Source: Trachythela sp. YZ-2020
Lineage: Eukaryota; Cnidaria; Anthozoa; Malacalcyonacea; Clavulariidae
DNA length: 64,000 nucleotides
NCBI GenBank assembly: GCA_016169945.1
Contig: JADLSH010000153.1
Location: forward strand, 806,001 to 870,000
Reading direction: 5' to 3'
The notes below the pieces were generated by a model. It worked only from the letters and a program-made list of their open reading frames with translations, did no database searches and was not told the DNA's origin. Positions 54,119-64,000 of the stretch are shown here, one piece after another (within the stretch, counting starts at the first letter, position 1; each line of letters begins with the position of its first letter). A program made the translations under genes and the position numbers.

Positions 54119-55870
54119 GAGATATTGCAAACCTCTTAAACAACTTATTCTTTTCTATGTTTAACCAACCTCTTTCCCAAGAAGAATATGACGCTCGTCC
54201 AGCTTCCACCACTGCTTTCTGTGACCCCATCAGTGATATCAACATCTCACCTGATGATGTTCAACGCATTCTTCTATCTCTCGATGAGAACAAAGCTAAT
54301 GGTCCAGATAGAATTCCGGCAAAGTTGCTTAGATGTTGTGCACCATACATTTCCTCGTCCCTTAGTGATCTCTTCAACAAAAGCTTGACTACTGGCAGTG
54401 TCCCAGCTCAATGGAAGGTCTCTAACATAATACCCATCCCTAAAGGTGGTCTAAAGAACGAAGTTTCAAATTATCGACCCATATCTTTACTTCCTATAAT
54501 ATCAAAAGTCCTCGAGCGTTGCATATACAACCAATTGATCAATCATATCTCAAATGAGCTGCATAACCTCCAATTTGGATTTCTCAGGGGTAAATCTACA
54601 ACATCACAACTCTTACAAGTTCTGCACGAGTTCGGTGAGTCACTCGATAAAAGAATCCAAACTGATGTCCTTTATCTTGATTTCGCAAAAGCTTTCGATA
54701 GGGTTGATCATCATCTGCTTCTCAAGAAACTGAGTAATTTTGGAGTTTGTGGAAACTTACTGAGCTGGTTTCAAAACTATCTTACTGACCGCCACCAAAA
54801 AGGTACCATTTTGGGCAAAACATCGCTATCCATTCTTCAATTCTTGGTCCGTTACTGTTTCTAGTATACGTGAATGACCTGCATCAAAAGTCCACTACAT
54901 CGTCTGTTGCATTATTTGCATGATGACACCAAGTGTTATCATGCTATAAGAACAACAAAGGACGTAAACGATCTTCAATGTGACCTTGATGGTATTAGCC
55001 AATGGTGTCGGACATGGCGCAAGGACCTTAAAAAATCTAAGTGTGGAGTTCTTAAAGTAACAAGGAATCTCAAACCCATACAGTCATCTTACCACCTCAG
55101 CAACGACAACTCTGCCAATACGACCGTCATCAGTAAAAGGGTTGTTCAAAAACATCTTGGCGTTCTGATCACTGCAGATCTCAAATGGAACCACCAAGTG
55201 TCCGCTGTATGTGCGAAAGCAAACAAAATGCTTGGGTTTGTAAGAAGGTCCTCTCTCAACATGCATGATCCCCGTACACGTACTGCACTATATAAAACGT
55301 TAGTACGAAGTCGTATCACTTACAGCTCGCACGTCTGGTTCCCGGCAGTCTGTATCATTAATCCACGAAGTCGAGAAGGTTCAAAGACGTGCAACCAGGC
55401 TCATTCTATCGCCGCCGTTTAGATCTGAAACTAGTTACCAGGAATGATTACTAAAAACAGGACTAATTCCTTTGTCCTACTGGCACGAGTACCTGGACTT
55501 AGTATACCTTTTTAAGGCAATTAAATTGAATGACCCCCAGATTGCTTTACTATCAAATGATCGTATCACCAGGCGTTCCACAACTAACAGTGTAACATTA
55601 AAAATTGCCAAAGTTAACACTTTAACCTTTCAGAACAGTTTTTATAATAGAACTCCTAGAGTCTTCAACTCTCTACCACCACATATCCGAGAAGCAGGCG
55701 TTACTATTGGTCAATTCAAAACCTACCTGTTGACTTACTATCATACCATGACTGAACAAATAATGTAAAATATGATATTAAAAGTATATGTGTTAAGTCC
55801 GTTGTCAAGTCTTGTGGTTAAAATGTGTTGTAAATAATGTATTATTGTTTGTATTTAGGAGCCCTGTAAG
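54119..55870 (+). mobile_element. CR1/L2-group LINE, 5'-truncated, frameshifted
   Basis: 54157-54862 is open: NGPDRIPAKLLRCCAPYI, NYRPISLLPIISKVLERC and DVLYLDFAKAFDRVDH (motif A). Frameshifts before motif C (DDTKCYHAIR follows an in-frame loss of the preceding residues near 54920). The C-terminal region 54874-55422 has LGVLITADLKWNHQ, and 55472-55768 has FNSLPPHIREAG. The 3' end lies near 55870 (GAGCCCTGTAAGTGGAGC), related to the end of the LINE at 42790, without a simple tail. Confidence 0.85.
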
Positions 55871-55957
55871 TGGAGCAATAAGCTCTGTAGGGTTAACTTG
55901 CCTAATGGCTAACCTGCCTAATGGAGGCATTTCAGTCTGCTGTGTTCCCTTGCTTAA

Positions 55958-57274
55958 GGTGGCTCCCTACAGTTAAGTACAGTTTGAAATCCGATCTATA
56001 TAGATCAGACGTTATGATCGCGTCCCACGCGTGGAATATTCGTGACCCGGCAAAAATGTTTGAAGCAAGCCGCGGGAAGTTATTTTCGGAGACTTTTAAT
56101 ATATCTGCGAAGAAACCACAAATTTTTCATTATAATCGTAAACCTTTGAAATTTAAACAGTATGTATGTTTTTAACCAGTTTCTAAGCTTTCTTTTAGTG
56201 TGTTTTTTACCTATATACGTTCCGTATATTCTTTTATAATGTTCAAAATCTTCGACTGGTTGCATTGACTATTACTATTAGATTCTGAAATTATACTTTA
56301 TACTGTGTTCAAGGAAGTCTAGAACTGCCAAAGTAATATAATATAATATAATATGTTACTCCTATCTTTCAACTCAATTCACAATTAGTGTTTGACCTGC
56401 TAAACTAGCACATCAAACTACAATACAGACAGTTTTATACGGTTTTATACGAGTTGTCTTTATATGAAAAATACATGTTGTTTGAATGTTTTGAAACGTT
56501 TTCACATTAATGTGTTGCTTGTTAAACTTCCTTTTTCACCTCAAACATGTAAATAATATAAAGCACAAGCCAAAAAGTAGGAATGAAAATACATATAATT
56601 ATATAAACAAAGTCAAAGAAGTGAAAGAACCAAGCATGAACTAAACTGACACGTTTCGCTTCATTATTGTGGTCACAGATCGTTGATTGTTGTGGTTTCG
56701 TTTCGTGTTGTTCACGTATTATAATTTCTACGCATGCGCAAAGTGCGATCTTGTCGAGTCGATATTTAATCACGTCAGCAACTTCAAATGGGTTTTCAAG
56801 CTGTTTTTCTCGTGTTTCCTTCGGTGAAATTTTTTACAACTTTGTACACTTATTAAATAAGACAAGAAGAAAAACATATCCTAATTTCAAAAAATTCTAC
56901 AAGGAGGTTTCTCTGCAATCGAAATTCCAAAATATCTCGAAACTAGCCTTATAAACTACCCTTCAAATTTTGATATGTTATTCTTTGGTGGACCATTAAT
57001 CTTCCAAAAAAATTTCAGAAAAATTGACCGAAGGAGAAAAAAGATATTATCAATTCAATCTGAAATTAGACAATATAAACGCAAAGATAAGACAGCATGG
57101 TTGCCATAGCAACACTAACACTATTCCTGTTTGTCCATAAAGAGACAGCCCAATACCTCTTTACATTCCTGGAAATGCTCATTTTGCCCTGTCGTAAGTA
57201 TATCCAATATAAATTTAGTTGAAAGCGAAATTTACTGAAGTGCCCAAAGTTTTACAGAACTGTAGGGAGCCACC
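55958..57274. mobile_element. DNA transposon with TTAA target site
   Basis: 1317 bases. Inverted ends GGTGGCTCCCTACAG / CTGTAGGGAGCCACC, with TTAA at 55954-55957 and 57275-57278. TTAA targets belong to piggyBac or Kolobok. No transposase remains; the open frames within have no family resemblance. It contains GTTGCCATAGCAAC at 57100-57113, shared with the relic at 31884-31897. Confidence 0.85.
57100..57113. promoter_or_regulatory. RFX X-box-like palindrome in the TTAA transposon
   Basis: Identical 14 bases to 31884-31897, at a comparable distance from the element's right end. Confidence 0.5.
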
Positions 57275-57596
57275 TTAAATTGAATGATAATTTTCTTATA
57301 TAAAAGCATATCTAGCCTCCTTTGCAGTCAATGTAGTCGCAAACAGAAGAATTACATAATAATTTTATAGCAAGAGGGTCATAACAATTTCTGCACCATT
57401 TTGTCATTCACCAACAGTTGCCTGTAGAGGAGGCTAAAGCATTTCAAGGCTTTTTCGGTTGTAAAATTGTTACAGTATGTTACACAGTTAATCAGCAATC
57501 TTTAAAAAGCTTTTGGAAATTATTGGGAGCCGATTGCCCCCCCCCCCCCCGCCCCCCATTGTCTGCCACAGTGCTTATCATACAAGCCACGAGATA

Positions 57597-57712
57597 ATGC
57601 AAGTTAAGGCGAGTTAAGGCGAGTTTAGGCGATTTAAGAAAAAACACAACTTTTAGGTAATGCGTTTTAAGGCGTTTTAGGGCGATTTAAGGCGATTTAA
57701 GAAAAAATACAT
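57597..57712. repeat. Minisatellite GTTAAGGCGA/TTTAAGGCGA, left block
   Basis: About nine variants of [GT]TTAAGGCGA. A second block in the same orientation lies at 59372-59468. Confidence 0.75.
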
Positions 57713-59371
57713 GGTAATTAAATATGCAAGTATAGTACTTTAAGCAAAATACAGTAATAACACATAATTAATAGTGCATAGTAAATGTATTTTGAAAGAG
57801 CACCACTCCCCCCCTCACACCCCCAGGGGGTCTGGTTAGACTGTTATGTAAACAAGACCCAGTTGAAACTTATTATTAATTAGCTTGTTATTTTGCCGTA
57901 TTACTAATTTTAAGGTTATACCACCAAATTGCTGGAATTAATACAATGAAGAACATAAACCAGTATATAATAACATGTATTTTTAAATTGAATTGCATAC
58001 TAATACCTATTACTAAGTTCAGTCCTGGAACCACAATCAATTGGAAATCTAAAAAATCAGGCCGGGTTGTGGCTGGAATGTAGGAACGAGAAGATTTAGT
58101 GCATCCCATGGGGTTGCTATCCTATATTTTGAGAATTTCCAAATGCATGAATGCCTTGTCAATATCTTGGAAATTCCAAGGGTACAGAATATATTAAAAC
58201 TGTGACCATGCATGTTTTATGTGGCAATACATTGTAGTTATTCAAACGAATTTACATATGTGTTAAACTTACCAAATAAGCTTGAATTTACGTTGCAAAT
58301 ATAGTATTTCATTTCCATGTGTTCATTTAATAACTAAAACTCAACATTGATTGGTATTTATTTCAATTCCCCTCGATATATAAAGTGCAGTATTTATAAA
58401 AATTCACCAATGTTAAAATTTAGTTTATATAAAGTTTCCCAGCCTTGAATAATAAATTTCCGCTGGATAGCCTGAGAGAAGGCTCCCTCCCCGCAGTGGC
58501 TAACATGAAGTATTTAACTGAATTAATGAAAATGCCAGGTTTTGCTATAATTTATCGACCCAAGATCGTACGCTAAAAATGTTAAACCTCGGTTATTATT
58601 AAAACGATCATGGATCTTTATATAAGACGATATGAACCGGACAATGCTGACTATAAAAGTTGACCAGGATCATGCTGTGGTGTCTGTTTGAACACTGTTG
58701 ATATAAAATATTAAATGTTGTGCACTACAGGCACTGCAATTCAGCACTTGTATATAAGGCCGTCGGAATTATTAAAAGTATCAGTTTACCGTCACTTAAA
58801 ATTTCGAAAGTTGATAAGCCCTCTACCCTGTAATTTATAGGTCCCGCACTATTTTCAATAAAGGAAAACGAAACAATTTATGAATTGTTCTGGAAGTTCA
58901 TATCACAATATTGGCATATTAATTATACTTATCGAAATAGATAAAATGTTGAAAACAGACTGATTCTTGCCATCCTGACTTTTTTCTGTTTGAATATAAG
59001 GGTTCCTATGTCATATTATATACCTATAAGCTTGATAGTATGTAACTTATGCACCAGTCATGGAAAGCCTCGCACCCCCCTATCCGGGACATGCCGGGAA
59101 ATATTTGCAGATTAGCCTATCCGTTATGCCTGGGTACTCAGGGCATTAGACAGCGTACGTTAGATATGTGTCATGATGGCCAGGGATCTCTGGCCAGGGA
59201 TTATGGGCTGGGAATCAGCGGGAATGCGTCTGTTCGAGATGTATTATTAAGCCTTGTTCATCGACATTTACCCTATACTCTATAGACATTGTTTTACTAA
59301 AAATAGCTTTTACAGGATAATGTATTGACTTTGTGTAAATTGCAAGATACAGCTAACAGACAAAAAAGATT
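57713..59371. other. 1.66 kb segment between two minisatellite blocks
   Basis: AT-rich, no recognised gene. At 59052-59283 there is a somewhat GC-richer open frame of 78 codons without family signatures. The whole 57597-59468 stretch is bounded by direct, not inverted, copies of the 10-bp repeat. Confidence 0.45.
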
Positions 59372-59468
59372 TAGTGCGAGTTTAAGCGATTTAAGAGAAT
59401 CGTTGCCAATTTTTATCCGCGATTTAAGGCGAGTTAGGGCGATTTAAGGCGAGTTAAGGCGAGTTAAG
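59372..59468. repeat. Minisatellite GTTAAGGCGA/TTTAAGGCGA, right block
   Basis: About seven variants, including GCGAGTTTAAGCGATTTAAG and GGCGAGTTAAGGCGAGTTAAG-type wording. Same orientation as 57597-57712. Confidence 0.75.
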
Positions 59469-59756
59469 ATCCCAGAGCAGGCCTCATACATATCTGCTTG
59501 AAGTAGTGGACAGCTACCTTCAAACTGACTGTACATGGCTGCTGCCAGCATATACCAGCATTTGAAAATTATGTTGTAACCTACAGTAATATGTTACTGA
59601 CATACACCCACAATGTCAGAGGTTCTACTCCATGTAACCAAACAAACATGGCATATTTTTAGCAGAAACACTGCATGATACTTCAATTTAATTTAATTTA
59701 GAGAATTTTCAATCATCAATTTAACACAATCATACTGGCATAACTCTAATGAAAAG

Positions 59757-59838
59757 GACATAATCATAAAAATGTTTGTATAAACCAAAGGTCCACAGAC
59801 ATAATCATAAAAATGTTTGTATAAACCAAAGGTCCACA
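59757..59838. repeat. Perfect 41-bp tandem duplication
   Basis: GACATAATCATAAAAATG..CAAAGGTCCACA occurs twice without a mismatch (59757-59797 and 59798-59838). Too identical to be old. Confidence 0.95.
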
Positions 59839-60678
59839 GCAAACATTCCGGAGGATATTATGTATATCATATTATAAACACCATGTCTGGTTTCAGCTGC
59901 TAGTTGTATTATAATCTATGTTTTAAATTTATAAAAATATACTGATAAGGCTATATAAAGTCTCTGACACACTTTCAATTATTATTTTCTTGACCACTAA
60001 TCCATAAGAATGATTCGTAGTTGAACTATACATCGTATATATTACTCCAGAACTTTTAGCACAAAAACATATAAAATTTTCGATGATTTCAACATAAAAA
60101 GAACACATTTTTCGACGAAAAATTCCAAAATTTTGTTTATATGATCACGAGCATGCGCATATCACCTATTCGTATGAAATCATACGAAACTTCATTTGAT
60201 TTCCCCAGAGTCATGCCCACTGCATAACCTGGAAACGGACATACTCTGGGAACGAGATTGCTCATTATTGTATATCCAGCACTAGACACACACCATGACA
60301 CACCTTAAGCCCAAGCCCCAGACAGAGCAATTTTAATTTAGGTCAGCGCTGACCAAAGGAAAAATTACGCAAATAAATGTAACAACATGCAGAACGCAAG
60401 CTGCGAAGTTTGCTTTGGTATAACTTTGGTGTTGCTGCCCTTCTTGCTGTTGCATTCAGCTATATAAGGATGGACAATTATATTTATAGATAAAACATTT
60501 TGCTGAATCTTATATGAAACTTCAACGTTTGCAAAATGCTCCACCTATCTGTGAAAAGGTAAGTTATTCATTTAAATGTGATTCTTGCTTAAAATAGCCT
60601 TGATCATCATAAAGATTTTCTTCCGCATCGACAGCAAAAAAAATGTACTCAGCAAAAAAGATTTACTCAGCAAAGTGC
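59839..60678. other. Spacer without recognised gene
   Basis: AT-rich. 60200-60265 is an inverted copy of the dispersed repeat at 48545-48612 (CAGAGTCATGCCCACTGC, CTGGGAACGAGATTG). Nothing else seen. Confidence 0.45.
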
Positions 60679-61797
60679 CAATGTTTGCCGACGACAGCAA
60701 ATGCTATCACATCATTAACAACCCACAAGATACCAATGTTCTTCAATCAGATCTTCAAGCTCTGTGTCAATGGTCCTCTACTTGGGAGTTGAAGTTCAAC
60801 TTGAAAAAATGCTCGGGCATGAGATTTTCGCGGAAGCGCTCTATTGAGTATTGACACACCAAATTATTTCCTAGACTCTGAACAGATTTTTTTCAAAACA
60901 TCTCAAAAGGATCTTGGCATTCTCATTACTAACAATTTGAAATGGTCTCCACATATTTCGAATATCATTTCCAAAGCAAACCGCATGCTTGGATTTCTAC
61001 GACGAAACTGCACTTATTTAACTGATGTGAAATGTCGACGTTCTCTATATTTGTCACTTGTTCGTACCCACATGTGTTATGGTAGTGAGATCTGGGCACC
61101 CCAAACAACATCTAGGGACCTTCTTTTAATAGAGGGTATCCAAAGACGAGCGACCAAATATATCCTTCAAGACTACACCTCATCTTACACCAACCGTTTA
61201 AAGCAACTTGATATACTCCCTATCTCTTACTGGTTCGAAATAAAAGACATTTCGTTTTTTTATAAATGTAAAGCTGGATATTATGACTTATCTCCTGAAA
61301 ACTATATACTGGTCAATCCTACTCATCACCACACTCGTTTAAGCACTACTGATTCATACAGACCAAACCGCTGCAGATCATCTTATTTCCGAAACCTATT
61401 TTTCAATAGGATAGTACCCCTATGGAACAGCTTGCCAGATGAAATTAAATCCTCTCCCTCTGTTCAGTCGCTGGAATTAAAACTCTATAAATACTACACC
61501 CAAAAACTTAATGCATGCTTTGATGTAAATAGGCCAAGGACTTGGAAAACATTTTGTTCTAAATGATTATAATTTTGTGTTCAATTGTAATTGTGTGAAA
61601 CTCTGTAAATATGTCATTGTGTTAATTAGTAATGTAGTATATATATATATATATATGTATATGTAGTATATGTAGTATAATGTTGTACACCTTTGTATGG
61701 CAGGACTTAATTTGGGACTCTATTTGTCCTGTTGTCTGCGCCTTCAATTATTTTTGATTGTAAAATTAATAAATAAATAAATAAAATAAATAATAAG
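60679..61797 (+). mobile_element. CR1/L2-group LINE, strongly 5'-truncated
   Basis: Starts within the reverse transcriptase at MFADDSKCYHIIN (motif C), followed by LQALCQWSSTWELKFNLKKC. One frameshift near 60850 leads to an open frame of 240 codons (60844-61566): LGILITNNLKWSPHISNI, NRMLGFLRRNC, MCYGSEIWAPQ, IQRRATKYIL and WNSLPDEIKSS. The 3' UTR has a TA microsatellite (61638-61656) and a (TAAA)n tail at 61766-61795. A short repeat, ACTCAGCAAAAAAGAT.., precedes the 5' break. Confidence 0.85.
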
Positions 61798-62142
61798 ACA
61801 GTGTCTTTATCTATGACAGTTTGTCCTTTGATTAAATTTACAATATACAGTTACTCAACATGAATCCATTCTTCATTTGCCTAGTCCCAATTTTTAATTA
61901 TTACAAATTTTTAATTAGTTAATTTTTAATTAACCTTTAGAAACGTACCACACAGAGAACAGATATATACAATTGATGTTGGTTCTGTTTTCATTTCTAG
62001 TTCTTCACTGAAGACATCAAATTGTAGATGATCCTTGTTTCAGTATCAAACTGTTGAAATCAAGAAGTTGCTTGTTGCAAATATAACAGTCATGTTAAAA
62101 ATATTGAAAATAAATGTCTGTGAATGCACTTTTTATTTCTTG

Positions 62143-63381
62143 CTAAGGAACTGGATCAACTAAACCTTTTGTTGCAAACTTGTCTCCAGTATGTGTTCTA
62201 TTATGTCTTGCTAAAGAGACTGAATATGAAAATCTTTTCTTACAAACGTCACATTCATAAGGTGTTTCTCCACTATGCTGTATCATCTTGTGTACTGGTA
62301 AATAGCTAGATCTACTGAATCGTTTGCTGCAAACATCACATTTGTAAGGTTTGTCTCCAGTATGTGTTATTTTATGTCTTGCTAAGGAGCTTGAAGTTGT
62401 AAATTGTTTCTTGCAAACATCACATTTGAAAGGTTTTTGTCCTGTGTGCATTCCTTTATGAACTATTAAGGAACTAGACTGAATAAATCTTTTACAGCAA
62501 ATGTCACATTCATGAGGTTTTTCTCCAGTGTGAGATCTTTTATGGCGTGCTAAGCTGGATGATTCAGTAAATCTTTGGCGGCAAACATCACATTCATAAG
62601 GTTTGTCTCCATTGTGTGTTCTTTTGTGTGTTTTTAAGTGGCTTGAATTTGAAAACTGTTTCCTACAAACATCACATTCATATGGTTTTTCACCTGTGTG
62701 TACTGCTCTTTTGTGTCTTGTTAAGTTGTTAGAATTTGTAAATCCTGTTTTGCAAACATCACATTGATAGGGTTTGTCACCAGTATGTGTTCTTTTATGT
62801 GTTTGTAAGTTGCTTGATGTAGAAAATTTTTTGTTACAAACATCACATTCGTAAGGTTTCTCTCCTGTATGTGCTCTTTTATGTTGTTGTAAGCTAGTAA
62901 GTTGAGAATACCTTTTGTCACAAACATCACATTCATAAGGTTTGTCTCCAGTGTGTGTTCTTTCGTGTACTTGTAAGTTGCTTGAAATGGAAAATCTTTT
63001 GTTACAAACATAACATTCATAAGGTTTCTCTCCAGTATGTGTTCTTTTATGTCTCACTAATTGACTTCTCCTTGAAAATATTTTCATACAAACATCACAT
63101 TTATGAGGTTTTTCGCCAGTATGTGTTCTTCCATGGTCTACTAAGCCCGATAATCGAGTAAATCTTTTGTTACAAACATCACATTGAAAAGGTTTCTCTC
63201 CAGTGTGTGTTCTTTTGTGTAGTCCCAAATGACTTGAATATATAAATATTTTGTTACAAACATCACATTCATAGGGTTTGTCGTCAGTATGGTATCCTTG
63301 ATGTCTTACTAAAACACGTTTACTTGAAAATATCTTGTTACAAGTCTCGCATTCCATTCCGATATTTAATATAGTCAACAA
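62143..63381 (-). CDS. C2H2 zinc-finger protein with 14 fingers
   Basis: A 412-residue open frame, intact. Fourteen consecutive fingers (about residues 10-400) follow C-X2-C-X12-H-X3/4-H and are joined by TG[ED]KP-type linkers, as in DNA-binding poly-zinc-finger transcription factors. Fingers 8 and 13 have H-X4-H spacing. The DNA-contact positions (-1, 2, 3, 6) differ between fingers, for example RSQR in finger 4, QTSQ in 6, NNNR in 8, ESSR in 10 and RSYV in 13, so a long specific site is expected. There is no KRAB, BTB or SET domain. The start may be at codon 9 (MECETC) rather than codon 1. The short tail (FATKGLVDPVP) ends the protein. Probably nuclear. Confidence 0.9.
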   Translation of the reverse strand: MLTILNIGMECETCNKIFSSKRVLVRHQGYHTDDKPYECDVCNKIFIYSSHLGLHKRTHTGEKPFQCDVCNKRFTRLSGLVDHGRTHTGEKPHKCDVCMKIFSRRSQLVRHKRTHTGEKPYECYVCNKRFSISSNLQVHERTHTGDKPYECDVCDKRYSQLTSLQQHKRAHTGEKPYECDVCNKKFSTSSNLQTHKRTHTGDKPYQCDVCKTGFTNSNNLTRHKRAVHTGEKPYECDVCRKQFSNSSHLKTHKRTHNGDKPYECDVCRQRFTESSSLARHKRSHTGEKPHECDICCKRFIQSSSLIVHKGMHTGQKPFKCDVCKKQFTTSSSLARHKITHTGDKPYKCDVCSKRFSRSSYLPVHKMIQHSGETPYECDVCKKRFSYSVSLARHNRTHTGDKFATKGLVDPVP

Positions 63382-64000
63382 CGAACAATATCACACGTAT
63401 TTTCGGTATTTATAGTAAAATTCCAGCTTTAAAACAAGTTAAGTTTGTCCTTTGAGTACCAGAAGTTCCTTAGTTTGTTTTGCAACAGTGTCTACAAAAT
63501 TTTATAGCAAAATTCGACATGAATCTTCTCACAAATTCACAAAGCAATCAACAACATGGCCGTTCATAGTTCAATCCACTGAGCTAAATATATCTGGAGG
63601 ACGTGCTGCTAATGTATGCCAGGCAGAAAAGTGAAGCCAAAAACATGGCGGATTTTGACGTCAAATGACGCCATTGCCATGACGACTGGTCCCAAATGCC
63701 AATGGTAATTACCACTGACCAGGCTCAATTCTGAGCCCGCTACAATATTCACACCCCCCTGGTTTTTGAAAAAATATAAATTTAACCAGCTTTTGCCGTG
63801 AAATCTCGATGTTTTGGAATTTTCGATATATTTTTTCGACCTTTAACAATTTATTTGAAGACATACAAGTCGTACACGATATTCTCGTCCATGAAAGACA
63901 GCAAACAAAGATTAAAACCTCGAGAAATGTGGGAAAAGACGGTGTTTGAACTTTGAAGCGATGCTGCAGTAACCAGTATAGCTGACAGGTATATTTTATT
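63382..64000. other. Upstream region of the zinc-finger gene
   Basis: Likely promoter and 5' region of the minus-strand zinc-finger gene. A TGACGTCA-like block (GACGTCAAATGACGCC, 63657-63672) suggests CRE/ATF-type sites. Several ATGGC starts (63556, 63645) face the other way and could belong to a divergent gene beyond the window. No coding exon recognised. Confidence 0.4.

Noticed and set aside
59052..59283. GC-richer 78-codon frame with GHDGQG-like wording
   Set aside because: No conserved motif, no splice signals in phase, and no neighbouring coding sequence.
57597..59468. LTR retrotransposon with direct terminal repeats
   Set aside because: The flanking blocks are simple 10-bp repeats, not LTRs. 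There are no TG/CA ends, primer-binding site, gag or pol.

Overview
The window is AT-rich animal DNA. Genes are split by GT-AG introns, LINE-like retroelements end in simple A-rich tails, tRNA-derived SINEs are present, and DNA transposons with terminal inverted repeats (TIRs) and target-site duplications (TSDs) are nested in one another. Several protein families here are ones I associate with multicopy genes in cnidarians: a HIRAN-like protein next to an EXO1-type nuclease exon, and an uncharacterised multi-exon protein with a HHREDHNHLLKR motif. A cnidarian, probably an anthozoan, is my best guess. This is an inference, not a database result.

Layout. 1-25362 is hierarchical tandem duplication. 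A unit of about 6.7 kb (1-6689) recurs nearly identically at 9088-15759. The end of the second copy belongs to another tandem pair of about 5.7 kb units (13892-19622 and 19649-25362). The 6.7 kb unit carries an EXO1/XPG-type exon and a HIRAN-like reading frame on the plus strand, converging on a three-exon minus-strand gene of unknown, possibly transposase, nature. Both copies are broken, in different places. 25.3-28.6 kb holds a candidate exon split by a MITE, a SINE-like palindrome, a LINE 3' end inserted next to a coding remnant, a palindromic MITE and a degenerate minisatellite.

29.2-35.0 kb is the clearest host gene: four in-phase exons of a secreted ILEI/FAM3-like protein. Intron 1 contains a 1.6 kb hAT-type element with an 8-bp TSD. 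That element contains a second transposon with a 9-bp TSD, carrying the start of a RecQ-like helicase and, convergently, the start of a zinc-finger-like protein. Intron 3 contains a TTA-flanked element and a relic of a TTAA-type element. 35-37.3 kb holds a 386 bp palindrome and a two-level nested transposon.

39-61.8 kb is mostly transposable elements: six LINE copies or fragments, all broken, of at least three sequence types; three copies of a hAT MITE, two of them as a dimer within one TSD; a cluster of TTA-flanked MITEs at 46.2-46.9 kb; and a TTAA-flanked element of 1.3 kb. The window ends with an intact minus-strand gene for 14 C2H2 zinc fingers (62143-63381).

How the parts relate. The only plausible functional host genes are the ILEI-like gene and the zinc-finger gene. 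The remainder is mobile-element and duplication history. The most unusual content is DNA-repair-type proteins (EXO1/XPG-like nuclease, HIRAN-like protein, RecQ-like helicase) sitting in repeat units bounded by inverted repeats. This is consistent with Academ-type transposons, which are known to carry XPG nucleases or helicases.
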